64,000 nt of DNA from Epichloe hybrida (taxonomy: Eukaryota > Ascomycota > Sordariomycetes > Hypocreales > Clavicipitaceae): positions 1,116,001-1,180,000 of the forward strand of contig JAFEKR010000016.1 in assembly GCA_019022495.1 (NCBI GenBank), written 5' to 3'. Position numbers and translations under genes: made by a program. Below the pieces are notes generated by a model. It made no database searches. It saw nothing but the letters and a program-made list of their open reading frames with translations, and was not told the origin of the DNA. Positions 10,718-23,065 of the stretch are shown here, piece by piece (positions within the stretch are counted from its first letter, which is position 1; each line of letters begins with the position of its first letter).

Positions 10718-13700
10718 TCAGCCAGAGAACTGAAACCTAGCGGCTTCCAGCTGACCCAAACCATCCCGGGGGGCGACGTTGCGCCGTCGGTAGTTGGTCG
10801 TAAAGTCCTGAAGTAATGTTCGCACATGTCGGAGACCTCCCACATCACCAGATGAAAGCTTCTCCTTGATCTTTGTGATAAGCCTTTGCGCTTCGGGTGC
10901 AGTCACGGTTCCCTGAGGAAGTAGCTCGATGGTATGGGCAACCCACTCCGTGGTTTCTGCAGGCATGACTTCAAAGAGCGCCAGAATGACTCCGCTCCCA
11001 TCTGCGAAACAGTCCCCTGGAAATGTGATCATCATGCCGGCCATCGTCTGCTTGACGAGATCGGTTCCATGTGTCATCAGAAGATTCTTCACGATTCCCT
11101 TGATTTCCGCCACTTGTGCTTCTGGTAGGCTCTCACTGGTCGCGGGATTGTCGCCACCATATGACAACAAGTCTCGCAGAAAGTGGAGGGTGGACGATAG
11201 AGGATCCCTCTGCTCCAAGGTTAACGCATAGATTGATGCCTGGAAAATGGGTGCCAACAGTTGAGACGGTATCAACTTTTGTGGATAGTACAGGAGCGCA
11301 TCGATCAAAAGGCGGAAGAAGTCGTCAATGACGTCTGGCAAGTCCTTGGGCTGCAAATCTGCCATCACCCTAAGGAAAGCTGTCGTTTGCGCCTCAAAGA
11401 ACGTGTAGATATGTTCCGTGGTGGCTTGATCCAGGTGCTCCCGATCCTCCGAGAACTCGCGGAGTATGGCTGCTGTGACCCAGAGAAAACATCCCTCTCT
11501 GGAAGTGTTGAAGCTGCTGGCCAATTTGTTGGCCATTTCGGGAAGCAGGGGAGCCATGGCCGTGCGGTACGACGTAACCATGTTGCGCCAGCATCGGCAG
11601 ATTCGCTCGCAAATCGGACTGAAATCCAGGAAGTTGTCTAGAACGGTAGACAGGATGGGGAAAACTTCTTGCCAATACTTGACTGCCGGATTCTCTTCGC
11701 CAGGGTTCACATAGGGTATGACGTTTTGCACAAAGATTGTGATGAGTTGGAGATGGTCTATGCAGATTCGAGTTAGTCATCGAATATGCTGCGGTGGAAC
11801 AAGAGTTGGTCAAGGACATGTATGTAGCTCACCTGCCAATGCCAATTTGCCTTCTTCGTTGGTAGCTTGATTGGCTTTGGTCATTAGTCTTTGCACAAGA
11901 GGATCCGCGTAAGTCTTGAGTAGTCTGTATGTTTCGGCCACGGGCTGAACAGCAACGACGTTGGCAACACCCTCTGTCAGTTCTTCCTTGCTCAAGTCCG
12001 GAAGCTTGTCTAGAATCTGATCGTAGAAAGTCTGCAGCTGCAGGACCTGCCCACTGAGAAGGTGTTTACAGTCGGTGCAGAAAAATTTGAGGGAAAGTGC
12101 CGAGGCTCTCAAAATTTCTCTGGATTCCGTCTGGAAAGATTCGACGATATAGTTGAATTGTGGTTCCAGGTACTCGGCATGTGCGGCGGTCCATTCAGTA
12201 TATCGCCCCAGTACCATGATGGTTGCAAAGCGAAGCTTCTCGTGGCTGGGCATCTGCACCAAAAGAGGCATGAGCTGCGGGAGCACAACACTCTCGTCCT
12301 TGTCAACCATACGACCCAGAGCTCGCATGGCGAAAAGAGGAGCCTCGAGCTCTTGCCAATGGGGAACGTTGGACCCGTTGACTTCTCCAGCGTATTTCTG
12401 CATCCAAAGCTGAATAGCATGCAGAACCTTTGTTAGACACTCGGTCACACCCATGACGTCACAAGAATCCTTCAAGGTATCGCCCATTCGATGTCGGAAT
12501 TCGCGGAACTTCTCTTCCTGCTCTCGATCTCCGTCGAAAAGGTCGGCCTCGTTGCCAGAGTCTGGTTTAGGATATTCCAAGTGCTTGAGCAAGATGTCAA
12601 CGAGCTTTGAATAAACATCCATAAGCTCCACTCTGCCCTGAATATACCGCTCCAGCACGAGATACTGCTTGAGCTCGTACCAAAAGTCAAAGGTATGCTC
12701 GATGACGTCGCGCTCCGTGTCGCGAGCCGCGCATTCGAGGACAGCCTCCACCAAAGGTCTGAAATGGGATGGCTGGCGAGCTATTCCAACAACCCAGCTG
12801 GTAGCGGCAGTCGAGAAGACCTTGGTCAGCGACTTTAACCTATCTACATCCTCATCTTCGGCAGCCTTGAGAATTTGCGGCTTGATGGCAGTAATTCGAG
12901 GATACATTGCCTGGACCGCATCTTGACTTTCATCGATGTCCCGGGTTTCTCGCAAAATTGTGCACAAGCACTCGGCAGCTTCCGGTCCACCTTCGTCACT
13001 GGTGATAGCCGAAAAGATGTTTTCAAGCAAGGGCGAAGTGATGATGTTCATGACAGGAACTTCTCGGAGCCATGAAGTGATGCACTCCATGAGCTGAGGG
13101 TTGCGTGACGCTGCCGCTTGACGAGGTTGTGAGTATTCAGAGTAGGCCATTGGGTCATCGGATGAGGCGCACAAAACGTAAAATGTCTTACCTGAAGATT
13201 GCGAGTAGTTGATCAGGAGTTGCACCACCTGCTCCGTGTTGTCTCCCAACAAGACTTGGGTCCGCGCTGAAAGTTCTTCTTCCTATGTTCCAACAATTAG
13301 ACTCTGGTCCCCCATGGTATGCTGACGCCGATCGAGTGAAAAGTGTGTCGTCGTGAGAAACTTGGTTCCAAGTCGACAGGTTTGCGATCCACGTACAGAC
13401 AAGGTAATCTTTCGACCTTCAGTCACTTCTTCGGGCAAAACTCGCAAGAAGTCCAAGATGCAGGCATGGCTTTCGGGGCTGTCGCTGAGGGACTGCACCA
13501 CAGAGGGAAGCACATCGTTCCAGTCCCTCATTTGTATCGCTAGTATGGCCAGACAAACGCAGAGCTGGACTCGGATGGGTTTTGGCCCGGCGGCAAAATG
13601 CTTCAGCAGCAGGAGAATCTGATTTCTCAAAGCGGGTAGCTCGCTTGGGGGGACTTGGGTAGTGAGATCATAGGTAATCTGACAGATGTTAGAATCGCGA

Positions 13701-14044
13701 CGGAGAGCTTCTGAAGGCAAACGGAATGTTTAAAAAAACCTTTCCACGAAGGGTGATGGCGGCGAACAGAGTTGCCTCAGGTTCGGCACTGGATTGAAGT
13801 ATTCCCATCAGAGTGCCCCACGAACTTTTCTAAACAGATTGCTGAGTTAGCAAGGTTTTTGGAGTGGTCAAGTCAAGGCTAACAAAGGAAAGCAGATTTA
13901 GGCCGGCAAACGTACCGACTTCTGGAATCTCTCCAAGTATTCGTGGGCTTTGAGCTTGGTTTCTTTTTCTCCTGTCCGCATCGTCATGACCGCAGCAAGC
14001 ACGTCGGACGGCGTGACAGCCTCCTGGGCTCCGCCGGACGCCAT
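10718..14044 (-). CDS. MTR10: Importin-beta family nuclear import receptor MTR10 (transportin-3 type)
   Basis: Karyopherin that imports SR-type mRNA-binding proteins into the nucleus and, in yeast, also acts in tRNA trafficking (family knowledge). Six exons fit: 14044-13916, 13829-13740, 13678-13397, 13282-13192, 13116-11833 and 11757-10718, giving 971 residues, the normal size for Mtr10/TNPO3. The N-terminus has the importin-beta-type helical pair, with KAHEYLERFQKS followed by SSWGTLMGIL and the conserved ITLRGKITYDL-like junction formed across the second intron (here AAITLRGK / ITYDLTTQVP). The rest is HEAT-repeat-like alpha solenoid. All introns are GT-AG; the donor at 13739 (GTTTTT) is weak but required for frame. 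The intron between 13191 and 13117 is open in frame, so retaining it would add 25 residues; the spliced junction SSAAASRNPQ fits the family better. Confidence 0.93.
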
Positions 14045-14738
14045 GGTGAACAATCCAGCTACCTTTCAAGGGGGTACGACGTCTCGGAGGAGAGAAGATT
14101 ATATATCGTCGGGCAAAGGCTCGGAGAGGATGATGTGTTCGAGCCTCGGAGGGTGTCGACAGGCGCTATGCGCGCAGCTCAAACGCAGTACCGGCCGGTA
14201 TGCGGCCACGAGGAACAAAAGTGAGGGGTAAAATGAGGGACTTGTACCGGCCTGGCAGGTAGAGCTGAGTGTGAGAAGGGAAAGGGTGGAAAGAAAGCGT
14301 GGAGGTTGAAGAAGAAGCACGAAGAATCAAAGCAAGGTCTAGAAATCATCCAGTCAACCGTCTTGTTCTCGGCTCCCTTCATGAGCCACCTTGCCACATG
14401 GGGGGCTTCCAGTCATATAATCTTTGGCGGGGCAATGGGCAATGGGGTTGGAGCCCAGTCCAGCAACGAGTACAACGAGGTCTGTCATGGGGGGGAGGCT
14501 GTTTTTCCGGCCGAAGTGGAGCCTCTTGGTCTTTGACAATCGACAATCAACCACCCTACAGTCGGTTTTCAGAAAAGGTTACGACTGAAAAAAAGCCGCC
14601 AATCCTGCAGAACATGTTGGACCTTCGGGCGCATAATATTATGCCGCCGTAGCATCGTCGATGCTTTTTTTTAGGAATCTGTTTCATGTACTATGATGAA
14701 TATGATGACTTGCTGCGCTTAAATCGGTGGCGCATATC
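14045..14738. other. MTR10 promoter side and FAU1-like 3' flank
   Basis: This 0.7 kb lies between the 5' end of MTR10 and the 3' end of the folate gene, both on the - strand. I see no gene, only short open frames without family features. Confidence 0.6.
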
Positions 14739-15534
14739 CTATTCTAGCGACTCTTTTATCTGGCCATTTCCTAGCACAAGTCCATGAAGCCTTCTGTCGT
14801 ACTGCCCCATGGGAATTTGTTCTCCTGGGCCACCCGAGAGAAGCTGCTCGGTGAGGGCCAGTCCGAAAAACTGAGTGGGTTTCGCCTCGTTGTCGGGCGA
14901 CATCATCTTGGCCGAGTATCGGTTCATAAAAAAGTCATAGAAACCTCTGCCGTGTCCCAGCCTCCGGACAGCTCCGGACTCATCAAAGTCGAAGGCAACG
15001 CCGGGTAGCAACATTAGATCAAGGCCGGCTTGGTCAGACTGTTGAGCATCAGGACCATCAAGAATGCGCTCTCGTTCATGTACCGTGGCCGGGTCGATGC
15101 TGGGAATACCCCAGCGGTCGAGCTTCAAGCTTTCGTAATCCTGGACGTTCTTCAAATGGACCATGTCCATTACCCTGGCGGGGGTGTTTGGCGTATCCAG
15201 CGGAGATGCATGAAGATACGGGACAAAGACTTGTTTTCCTGAAGCTAGCGCGTGCCGCACAATGGCGTCTGTCTGGATCTCCCCCGAGGGCATGGACAGA
15301 TAGATACTTATCCTCTTGGCGTCCAAGTAAGGCTCGAGGCTCTTGAGGGATTCGAATATCTTGCGGCCTGCGTAGATCAGTCATCGGGTTGGCCGTGGCA
15401 GGTGAGGCAGGTGAGGCAGGTGAGGCCAGGGCCGCCTTACTTTGTGCTGCGATTGATTCCGCGGGCACCGACGAGAGTCTCTGTTTGACCAGACTTCGCA
15501 GCTGCTGCTTAGCGGCCGTCAACGGTGAAGCCAT
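14739..15534 (-). CDS. FAU1: 5-formyltetrahydrofolate cyclo-ligase
   Basis: ATP-dependent enzyme converting 5-formyl-THF (folinate) to 5,10-methenyl-THF, returning stored folate to one-carbon metabolism. Two exons, 15534-15441 and 15367-14739, with a 73-base GT-AG intron, give 240 residues, the usual family length. The N-terminus has the basic helix (AAKQQLRSLVKQRL), then ISIYLSMPSGEIQT, where substrate is contacted in the family, the KQVFVPYLH strand, and the LDLMLLPGVAFDFDESGAVRRLGHGRGFYD segment split by a short insert; GHGRGFYD is the nucleotide/phosphate-binding signature. The intron consists largely of a tandem decamer. The 5' end faces the OPT transporter gene about 0.7 kb away. The yeast symbol is used by homology. 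Confidence 0.93.
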
Positions 15535-16219
15535 CGCCAGACACGAACCGGCGAGATGGCCGTCTGGGTCAAGGATGAAACGAAATAATAGTTGGTTTCC
15601 AAATTTATTGCTCCGTCTGTGCCCCCAGCTTGTCCATCACTTGCTAATTTAGATGGTAATTGGGAGCAGGGGCCAGGCCAGGCAGGGCTTGTTGTGGGCC
15701 GTCAGACCACACACACGGTGACAGGTGACAACACGCCAGGGTTAATACGATGCTACAGTACATATTACAGTACCTGATACACTACAAAATACATAGCCGC
15801 CAGCTGAGACGGGGGTGTCTGCCTCCCAGTTGCACGAGCCGCACGAGCTGCACGATCTGCACGACCAGCGCGTTGGCGTCCCTCTCCAATCCCTTCTCCA
15901 ATCCCTCTCCAAACCCTGGCAATTGCATCGTCCTCCACTGTATGCCGCCGCCGCCGCATGCCGCTGCATGCCACTGCATGCAATCCGCGATCCACTTGTT
16001 CGACAACTTCATCCATACCGCTATACCGCCGCTGCCGACGACCAAGACCTCGACTGCAGCAGAGTCTTTCCCCTCGGCTGCTGCGGCTTTATTGTCGCAC
16101 CCTCCCCTCCGCCTTCATGTTCCTCTGCATCTGGCCATGATTCTGTCTCCTCCAGCCTCCACGAGGCAATAATTGACCCGACCTTGGACTTGCGCCGCAC
16201 AAACCTCGATGCTGTCGAC
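15535..16219. promoter_or_regulatory. Shared upstream region of FAU1-like and OPT genes
   Basis: Divergent 0.7 kb region. The + strand frame of the OPT gene stays open back to about 15815 and has an in-frame ATG at 15968, so part of this region could be coding for an extended OPT N-terminus. Otherwise it is low-complexity GCACGAGC- and CCGC-rich sequence. Promoter role is inferred from position only. Confidence 0.4.
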
Positions 16220-19127
16220 ATGGTCTCCAAGACGACGCCGATTTCGCGTGCCCTTGATGGCTTCCACTTCCATCCCAAGCCCTCTCCCTACGGCTCTGCA
16301 CCTGCGTCCCGCCATGTGTCTCCCACGAGCAGCGATCCTGAAGACAATGACACCCACCGCTTTCGCCAGGTCGTCTCCAACAACCCAAGTCATCAAAGTC
16401 TGAGCTCCAGGCGATCCGTGACTTCTCGGCTGCTGTCACGGCGATCCGAAGACTTGGCCGGCGCCGTGCTGGTATCTGGTCTCGAGGGCCGCTTTGGTTT
16501 AGCAGAAGTTCCCCTCGCCAGCGAGATAGTAGAGAGCGACAAACATGACGACACAAGGGGCTCCGAGCATGCTTCACTCCCGGACGAAGCAGCGTCAGAC
16601 GATGACGATGCAGACAGCTCCCATGACGCGTCAGGAGCGTTTCCCGAGGCAGACTCGCCTCACGAGCTTGTTCGAGCATCTGTCCCGCCAACGGACAATA
16701 CAACCTTGTCGATCAACACCCCTCGTATGTGGTGCTTGTCGGTCCTGTTTTCTATCCTTGGCTCCTCAACAAACCTGTTCTTCTCTCTGCGATATCCCAG
16801 CGTGGCCATTACGCCCGTCATAGCCCTACTACTCGTCCACCCCCTAGGTCTGTTGTGGGATGTCGTATTGAAACGGCCTGATGACCCCGATCAGGTATTC
16901 GTTGATGGTGTTCGCACGCAGACTACCACTGCCAGCGGTGGCGACCCATTCGGGCGAGGAAAGCATCAAATGACCTGGCGCATGTGGTTTGCGCAAGGCA
17001 AATGGAACGAAAAGGAACACACCTGCGTCTATGTCAGCAGCAACGTTGCCTTTGGCTTCGCCTTCGCCACGGATGTCATCGTCGAGCAGACACAATTCTA
17101 CAATCAGCCTGCGCCAATCGTCTACCAACTCCTCCTGACCATCTCGACGCAGATTTTGGGCTACGGCTTTGCAGGCATGGCCCGGCAGTTCCTCGTGCGA
17201 CCGAGCGGCATGATTTGGCCGGGAACTCTCATGTCTGCCGCCATGTTTTCCACCTTGCACAAGCAGGACAACAAACCTGCCAATGGATGGACAATCAGCC
17301 GCTGGAAGTTCTTCTACGTGGTTTGGATTGGTGCGTTTGCCTTCTATTTCCTGCCAGGCCTGCTGATGCCGGCCCTCAGCTACTTCAACGTGATTACCTG
17401 GTTTGCGCCGAAGAACGTCGTCATTGCCAATCTGTTCGGCGTGGCGTCCGGCCTCGGCTTGTTTCCTATGACGTTCGACTGGGCACAAATCACCTACGTC
17501 GGAAACCCTCTTCTTGTGCCGTTCTGGGCCGCCTTGAATGTCATTGGCGGTCTCGCCATTGTCATGTGGATTATCGCACCCATCTTCTACTACGCCAATG
17601 TCCTGTATACCTCGTACCTACCGATTCTATCCGCAAGCGTCTTTGACAATACTGGCAAGGTCTACAACGTCAGCAAGATCTTGACACCAGCCTTCCTCTT
17701 CGACAGAGAGGCCTACAAATCCTACAGCAAGGTTTTTCTCCCCGTGACATATATGCTCAGCTACGGCATGCAGTTTGCCGGATTGGCTGCTCTTCTCACC
17801 CACACATACTGCTGGCATGGAAGGGATATTTGGCGCACGTGGAAAAGGGCGTTGGAAGAAGCACGCCAGGATGGCAAGCAAACATACCACCATGTGCCTG
17901 GATCTCAGTCGCAAGCCACCTCGCCGACTGCCAGTCTCGGAAGCGAGAACAACAGCCGCATGCCGACACCCACTTCAAATGTCGACAACCTCATCAGCCG
18001 CGAAGATATTCACTGTCGACTGATGAGTCGGTACCAGGACGCCCCCTACACGTGGTATCTACTCACTTTCGCCTCCATGACGGCCATTGGCATATTTGTC
18101 GTAGAATAGTAAGTCGTCGCCCATCGCTCATGACCAAACCATTGATTGGCTCTCGTTTGCACATGCAAGGAAACCACATGAAAGGAAACCACGCACGTTT
18201 CTAACTCAACCGCCCCGGCGCAGCTATCCCGTCCATCTCCCATGGTACGGCCTCCTTTTAGCCCTCGCCATCGGAGCCATCTTTTTCATCCCCAATGGCA
18301 TCATCATGGCCGTGACCAACCAACATAGCAGCATCTACCTCATCTGCCAGCTCATTTGTGGCGTCGCATTTCCAGGTCGCCCCATCGCCAACATGGTCTT
18401 CGTCACCTACGGCTACATCTCCTCTGCGCAAGGCATCAAATTCGCGTCTGATCTCAAGCTAGGGCACTACATGAAGATACCCCCTCGCATCATGTTCCTC
18501 GTCCAAGTTGTGGCCACACTCGTCTCTTCCGTGACGCAAATCGGCGTTCTGAACTGGATGTTCGCCAACGTCAAGGGTATCTGTACCGCCGACGCCCTCA
18601 ACGGCTTCACCTGCCCCATTGCACGCGTCCACTTCAACGGTTCTATCCTATGGGGCGTCGTCGGCCCCGGCGAGTTCTTCGGCCCCGGCGCCATCTACCG
18701 CCCCCTGGTGTGGTGTTTCCCGCTCGGTGCTCTTCTCCCCATCCCGCTGTGGCTATATGCCCGCCGTAGACGCCGCAGCATCATCCGAAAAGTCAACCTC
18801 CCCGTCATATTCGGCGCCATGTCCTGGGTCCCCCCGGCCACGGGTCTCAATTTCTCCGTGTGGGCCGTCGTATGCTACCTCTTCAACTTCGTCATCAGGC
18901 GGCGCGCCAACGCCTGGTGGGGCAAGTACACCATGACTCTCAGCGCGGCCCTCGATTCGGGCCTCGCATTCGGCATCGTCGTCGTCTTCTTTGGCTTCCT
19001 CTACCCCGGGTGGATGATCAACTTCAAGTGGTGGGGCACAGAGGTCTACAAGCAGGGCTGTGATTGGCAGGCTTGTAGCTATAGACAGGTGCCAGAGGGT
19101 GAAACTTTTGGCCCGCATGTTTGGTGA
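16220..19127 (+). CDS. Oligopeptide transporter, OPT family (isp4 type)
   Basis: Proton-coupled plasma-membrane transporter for small peptides or peptide-like ligands (family knowledge; substrate not predictable here). Two exons, 16220-18108 and 18224-19127, joined by a GTAAGT...CAG intron with a CTAAC branch site, give 930 residues. The first ~170 residues are Ser/Asp-rich and probably cytoplasmic. Then come many membrane segments, starting at MWCLSVLFSILGSSTNLFFS, which matches the first OPT helix followed by the FFSLRYPSV motif. The C-terminal half has the typical LGHYMKIPPR motif and the final WWG segment. The intron splits a VEYYPVHLPWYG stretch that is conserved in the family. An in-frame ATG at 15968 would add 84 low-complexity residues; I prefer 16220, but the choice is open. 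Confidence 0.9.
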
Positions 19128-19612
19128 GAATGGATTGAGAATATCCCACTCCCAATTTCAGGACCTGAAAGGCTCCTGAAAGGCTCCTGAAAGGGGCCGC
19201 ATCGAAACTCATGCACATGGCATTGCAATGGAGCATTTTCATTTACATATTGAAACTTGGGCCCTCCTTGGGCATAGGCATTGGTTTCTTGGGGAAGCAA
19301 GGACATGAATCTTTTGGATAGAGCTGCATATTGAACAGACTTGGCTTTTCACCATTTCATTGGCCGAGATAAATTCACAGTTTATGGCGTGACTTGTGTG
19401 TTGTCATCATCACTGTTCACCCTAGACAAACCCACACATTCTTTTGATTATATTTGATCTTGTTCAAAGGCGATACATCTATAAACGCACATCTCTTCAC
19501 GGGGTTTCTTCCGTGTCGTTTATAGCAGATAACTATACAGTGGACCAGCTATAATTGCAAAGTCGAACGCCTGCTGAGCTGCTGGCCCAGAAACATTTAC
19601 CACTACCCCCCT
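19128..19612. other. Convergent 3' flanks of OPT and RPN1
   Basis: No gene seen. A short tandem repeat of CCTGAAAGGCT (three units, about 19164-19195) follows the OPT stop codon. Confidence 0.6.
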
Positions 19613-22537
19613 TTATTGGCCGGCTTCCCATTCTGGGTTCTGCAAGCTGTCAGCATTCCACGTATAAAAGCAAAGTTGGTGGAGGGACACAAGGGCAAGG
19701 AAAGGAGAGGATGAGTTTGGCAGTAACCGTCAGCTTACCTTCTTCAGAATGACAAGACCCTCCAGTGTACCATTCAAGCTGATGTATTCTTCGTCCTCAA
19801 GTTCTGCCCTGTCGCCGTATCCCAGCAACACAGGCGTGCTTTGTGTCTGCCATCCTGTAATGGTCTTGGGACGACCAGCCTGACCAACAACATCGACAGC
19901 CTGACCGACTCGCACATTGACCTTGAGAGGCTTGAGCTGCTCGTCAAGCGTGACAAGGAAACGAGGGTGCATGGCTGTGACGAGGAAATACAAGAGATAA
20001 TGAGAATTAGAGGTGATGAATTCTTTGGGGTCGATCATGGCCACCATGGTGGCCAACAGACCGGCAGTGGACACTCGGGAGAGAACTTGGCGGTCTGTGT
20101 GGAAGGGGTTGATGGACAGAGTCCCCTTGCCCATGTGCAGCAAACCTTGAGCGATTCTGACCATGAACAAGGCGTCTTGATCGCGGTGGTAGTAGCTCGC
20201 CAATTGTCTCAGAAGCTGTGCTAAACGCGCATTGTTGGTTCCCGCTCCAAGCATTCCCATGGCGAAGATGGCGTTGATGGCAACCTCCGGGTCGTTGTCG
20301 TGGCTGTATCTTGACAGGGTGTCGTAAACCTTCATCTGGGGGTTGCTTGGGCTGATGAGGCCCATAGCCAATGGGACTGCCTTGCGAATGTTGGCTTCTC
20401 CGTAGTGCATGAGGTGTCCGAACTGTCGCAGGACCATCTCTTGGCCGACATCCTCACCCATGGCCACCAAGGCAATGCCAATGACAGCATAAGCCTGGAG
20501 GAGCTCATCGCCCTTCTTGTCGTCCGTCTCCTCTTGGTGCTCATTGCAAATGTGTAGTAGTTCCTGGATCTTCAACACCGCTCCGGTGCCTGCCCAGGCA
20601 CAAATCTCGGCGAGGACAGCGGTGGGTTTGGCCATGGGATGGTCCACAGCCTTGAGGGTTTCCAAGATGACATCCACCTCTTCTTGTCGTCCAAAGTACA
20701 ACAAGCCTAGCCCAAGAGCCAAAAATCGGGTCCATTTGTCGGTAAGCTGGTTCTTGCGCTCGTCATCCATCAGTGTCGTCACAATGGCTTCTGTGACATC
20801 CGAGTGGGAAGAGCCAACACAGACCAATCCGCAGGAGAGGGCAGCCATAGCAGAAATCTGCATGTCTTGTGATGCATCACTGATGATGGGCAACAGAAGC
20901 TCAAGCAATTCTTCCTTATTCGAACCGGCATAGGACAGGCCCAGGCCCATGATGCAGGCAGTACGGACAAGAGGATTCGAGTGATGCAATTTCTCAGCAT
21001 CTCCGAGCAAAGCCAAAGCTGGCTCAGAGTCGATCCGAACACCCGAGTTCATGATGCCGATAGCTAGCATGGCTCCAGCCGAGATTTCAGGCTCGGGGGA
21101 GTACGTGTATCTGTCAATCATGTCCAATCCATTCTCAATGTCCCACAGCAATAGTGTACCCATGGATGCGACAGTGGACATCATGCCGTCTGCCTTGGTC
21201 TTCCATACCCAACTCTCCTTCTCGCCATCCACAAGCATCATCTTGTCATTGCCGAACCCTGCATTCACAAATGCGTTGACAAAAGCGGCAGCCAAATTAT
21301 GCCTAGCAGAGTCGAGGTTGGTCATGCCAGCTACTCGACTGCTTTCAAGATGGCTCTTGTAAATGTCTTCGGTTGTCTTGGGGTCTAGAATGTTCAGCTC
21401 CTTACCAAGCGACTTGAAGTGTTCCGATAGCTTGAGATTCGACAGGCACTCCACAGACTCCTGTTCATCTTCACTACCTTCTGGCAGATAAAGCACTATC
21501 CTCTGTCGAGCTACCAAGAAAGCGAGTTGTTTCTTCAAGGCAGGATCATCGGCCTTATCGAAGTCAGCCTTAATCAGCTCGTAGTCGTGCAATCGAATGG
21601 CAAGCACAATGGCTTGTGTAAATTGCTTGTAATCCATATAGATGTCGTGTGCAGTGCGCAGGAAAGTCTCGTTGTCTGGATACGTGAGCAGGTTGACCAT
21701 GCTGCCCATGTACAAGCACACTCTGGGATACGTGTTTGCATCGACGAACTTGGGAATTTGTTCGATAATTTCCAGTTCACTCATTAGATCGACTGCATCT
21801 GCCTCGGCATTGCTCTTGATAAATTGAGGAACGAGAACCAAAGCAAGATCTATCAGCTCCGCGGTGGGCTCATCAGCCGTAATCCTCTTGCCGTAAACCT
21901 CGCCAATTTCCAAGGCCAAGTGTCGCACATACTCATGACCCCAGGATGAGATATCAGACGTAGGGGCTAAAAGTCGATATTTGAGCGTGTCTTGTTTGTC
22001 TTCGTCAGAGAAAGTCATGCCAATGACCGACAAAACGTCTGCCAGTGACGTCTTGTTCTCGCCTGCTGGCCAATCTTCGTACAGCTTCGTCAACGTCGCA
22101 TAATGTGGTCGGAGGAACTTCAAAGGTTTCGGAACTGCTGTCATTGATGATGTTGAAGTTTTAATCGAAGTTTTCATTGCTTCCAGTGCCGTCTTGTGCA
22201 GCTCAGTGTTTGATTCCTGTGATCATTTCGTATCAGCACTATGGCGTCGATGAAACTAGGCTGCAGGTTTCTACTGCGCAGATGACTTACCGTCAGCCGC
22301 TCAATTATCATGTCCAACTCACTCTTGAGCTGCTGGTCCTCGTCACTTAGCTCTTCTTCGGCGACTATCACATGCTTAGCATACCGTGCGCTGTCATGTC
22401 AGTTAGAGGCCGTACTCACCATCCTTCTTTTCATCTTCCTTCTTGCCGTTCAAGACGGGCTTTTCTTCCTTGGAATCATCAACGGCCTTGCCCTTGCCCT
22501 TGTCTACCGCCTTGGGCGCATCGCTGTCTTGAGCCAT
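19613..22537 (-). CDS. RPN1: 26S proteasome regulatory subunit RPN1 (PSMD2)
   Basis: Largest base subunit of the 19S proteasome cap; it docks ubiquitin and ubiquitin-like shuttle proteins and the deubiquitinase Ubp6 (family knowledge). Four exons fit: 22537-22420, 22364-22291, 22216-19739 and a 27-base last exon 19639-19613, giving 898 residues, the standard length. The N-terminus is Lys/Asp-rich (DKGKGKAVDDSKEEKP), followed by the conserved EELSDEDQQLKSELDMIIERL segment. Proteasome/cyclosome repeats fill the centre (for example AMLAIGIMNSG, GLGLSYAG, AIFAMGMLGAG, and VAMGEDVGQEM). The C-terminus continues through GLVILKK into NPEWEAGQ only if the short last exon is spliced; otherwise the frame stops just after the donor. 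It shares a 0.5 kb divergent upstream region with RIO2. Confidence 0.95.
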
Positions 22538-23065
22538 GTTGGCGTCGATGGGTTGAGCGCCCTTTGCGAAGGTCCTACGAGTAGAAGCGGATGTGTCGAG
22601 AAGGGAAATTGATTAGGATTGGCAGGGGTATTAATGAGGGTGTAATAATTCTGGCCTGGATGTAGATCCCAGGTGCTCGGCTGTGGTGGAAGCTGATGGA
22701 CGTCTTGTTGTTTGTCAGTCAACAACAAAGCCCCATGAGACGAGATGCTGCTGCAAGCTCCGGTTATTACGTGAAGGCGTTGGCGCCTTGCCCAGCCTGT
22801 TGCCAGTCAAATCACGTGCTGTGGCAACCTCCTTGAAGCCGAAGAGTTAATCCGCAAAGGAAATAAGCTCCAATGCTGAAAGTCTTATCGATTAGATATC
22901 ATCAGCCAAAAATTCTTGTTGCACCACCCCCCACCAAAAAAGCCAAAAACGTTGTCGTCACAGAGCAATTGCCCCACGTAAAATGAGGTTATTCCGTCAG
23001 CGAATTATCGACTCGTCATAGTATTGAGACCTCAAGTCTAAAAATCGAGCCTTGAAGTTGTCATT
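22538..23065. promoter_or_regulatory. Bidirectional promoter region RPN1 / RIO2
   Basis: 528 bases separate the two divergent start codons. No coding frame is supported, so both promoters and leaders must fit here. I could not identify a specific transcription-factor site with confidence. Confidence 0.5.
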
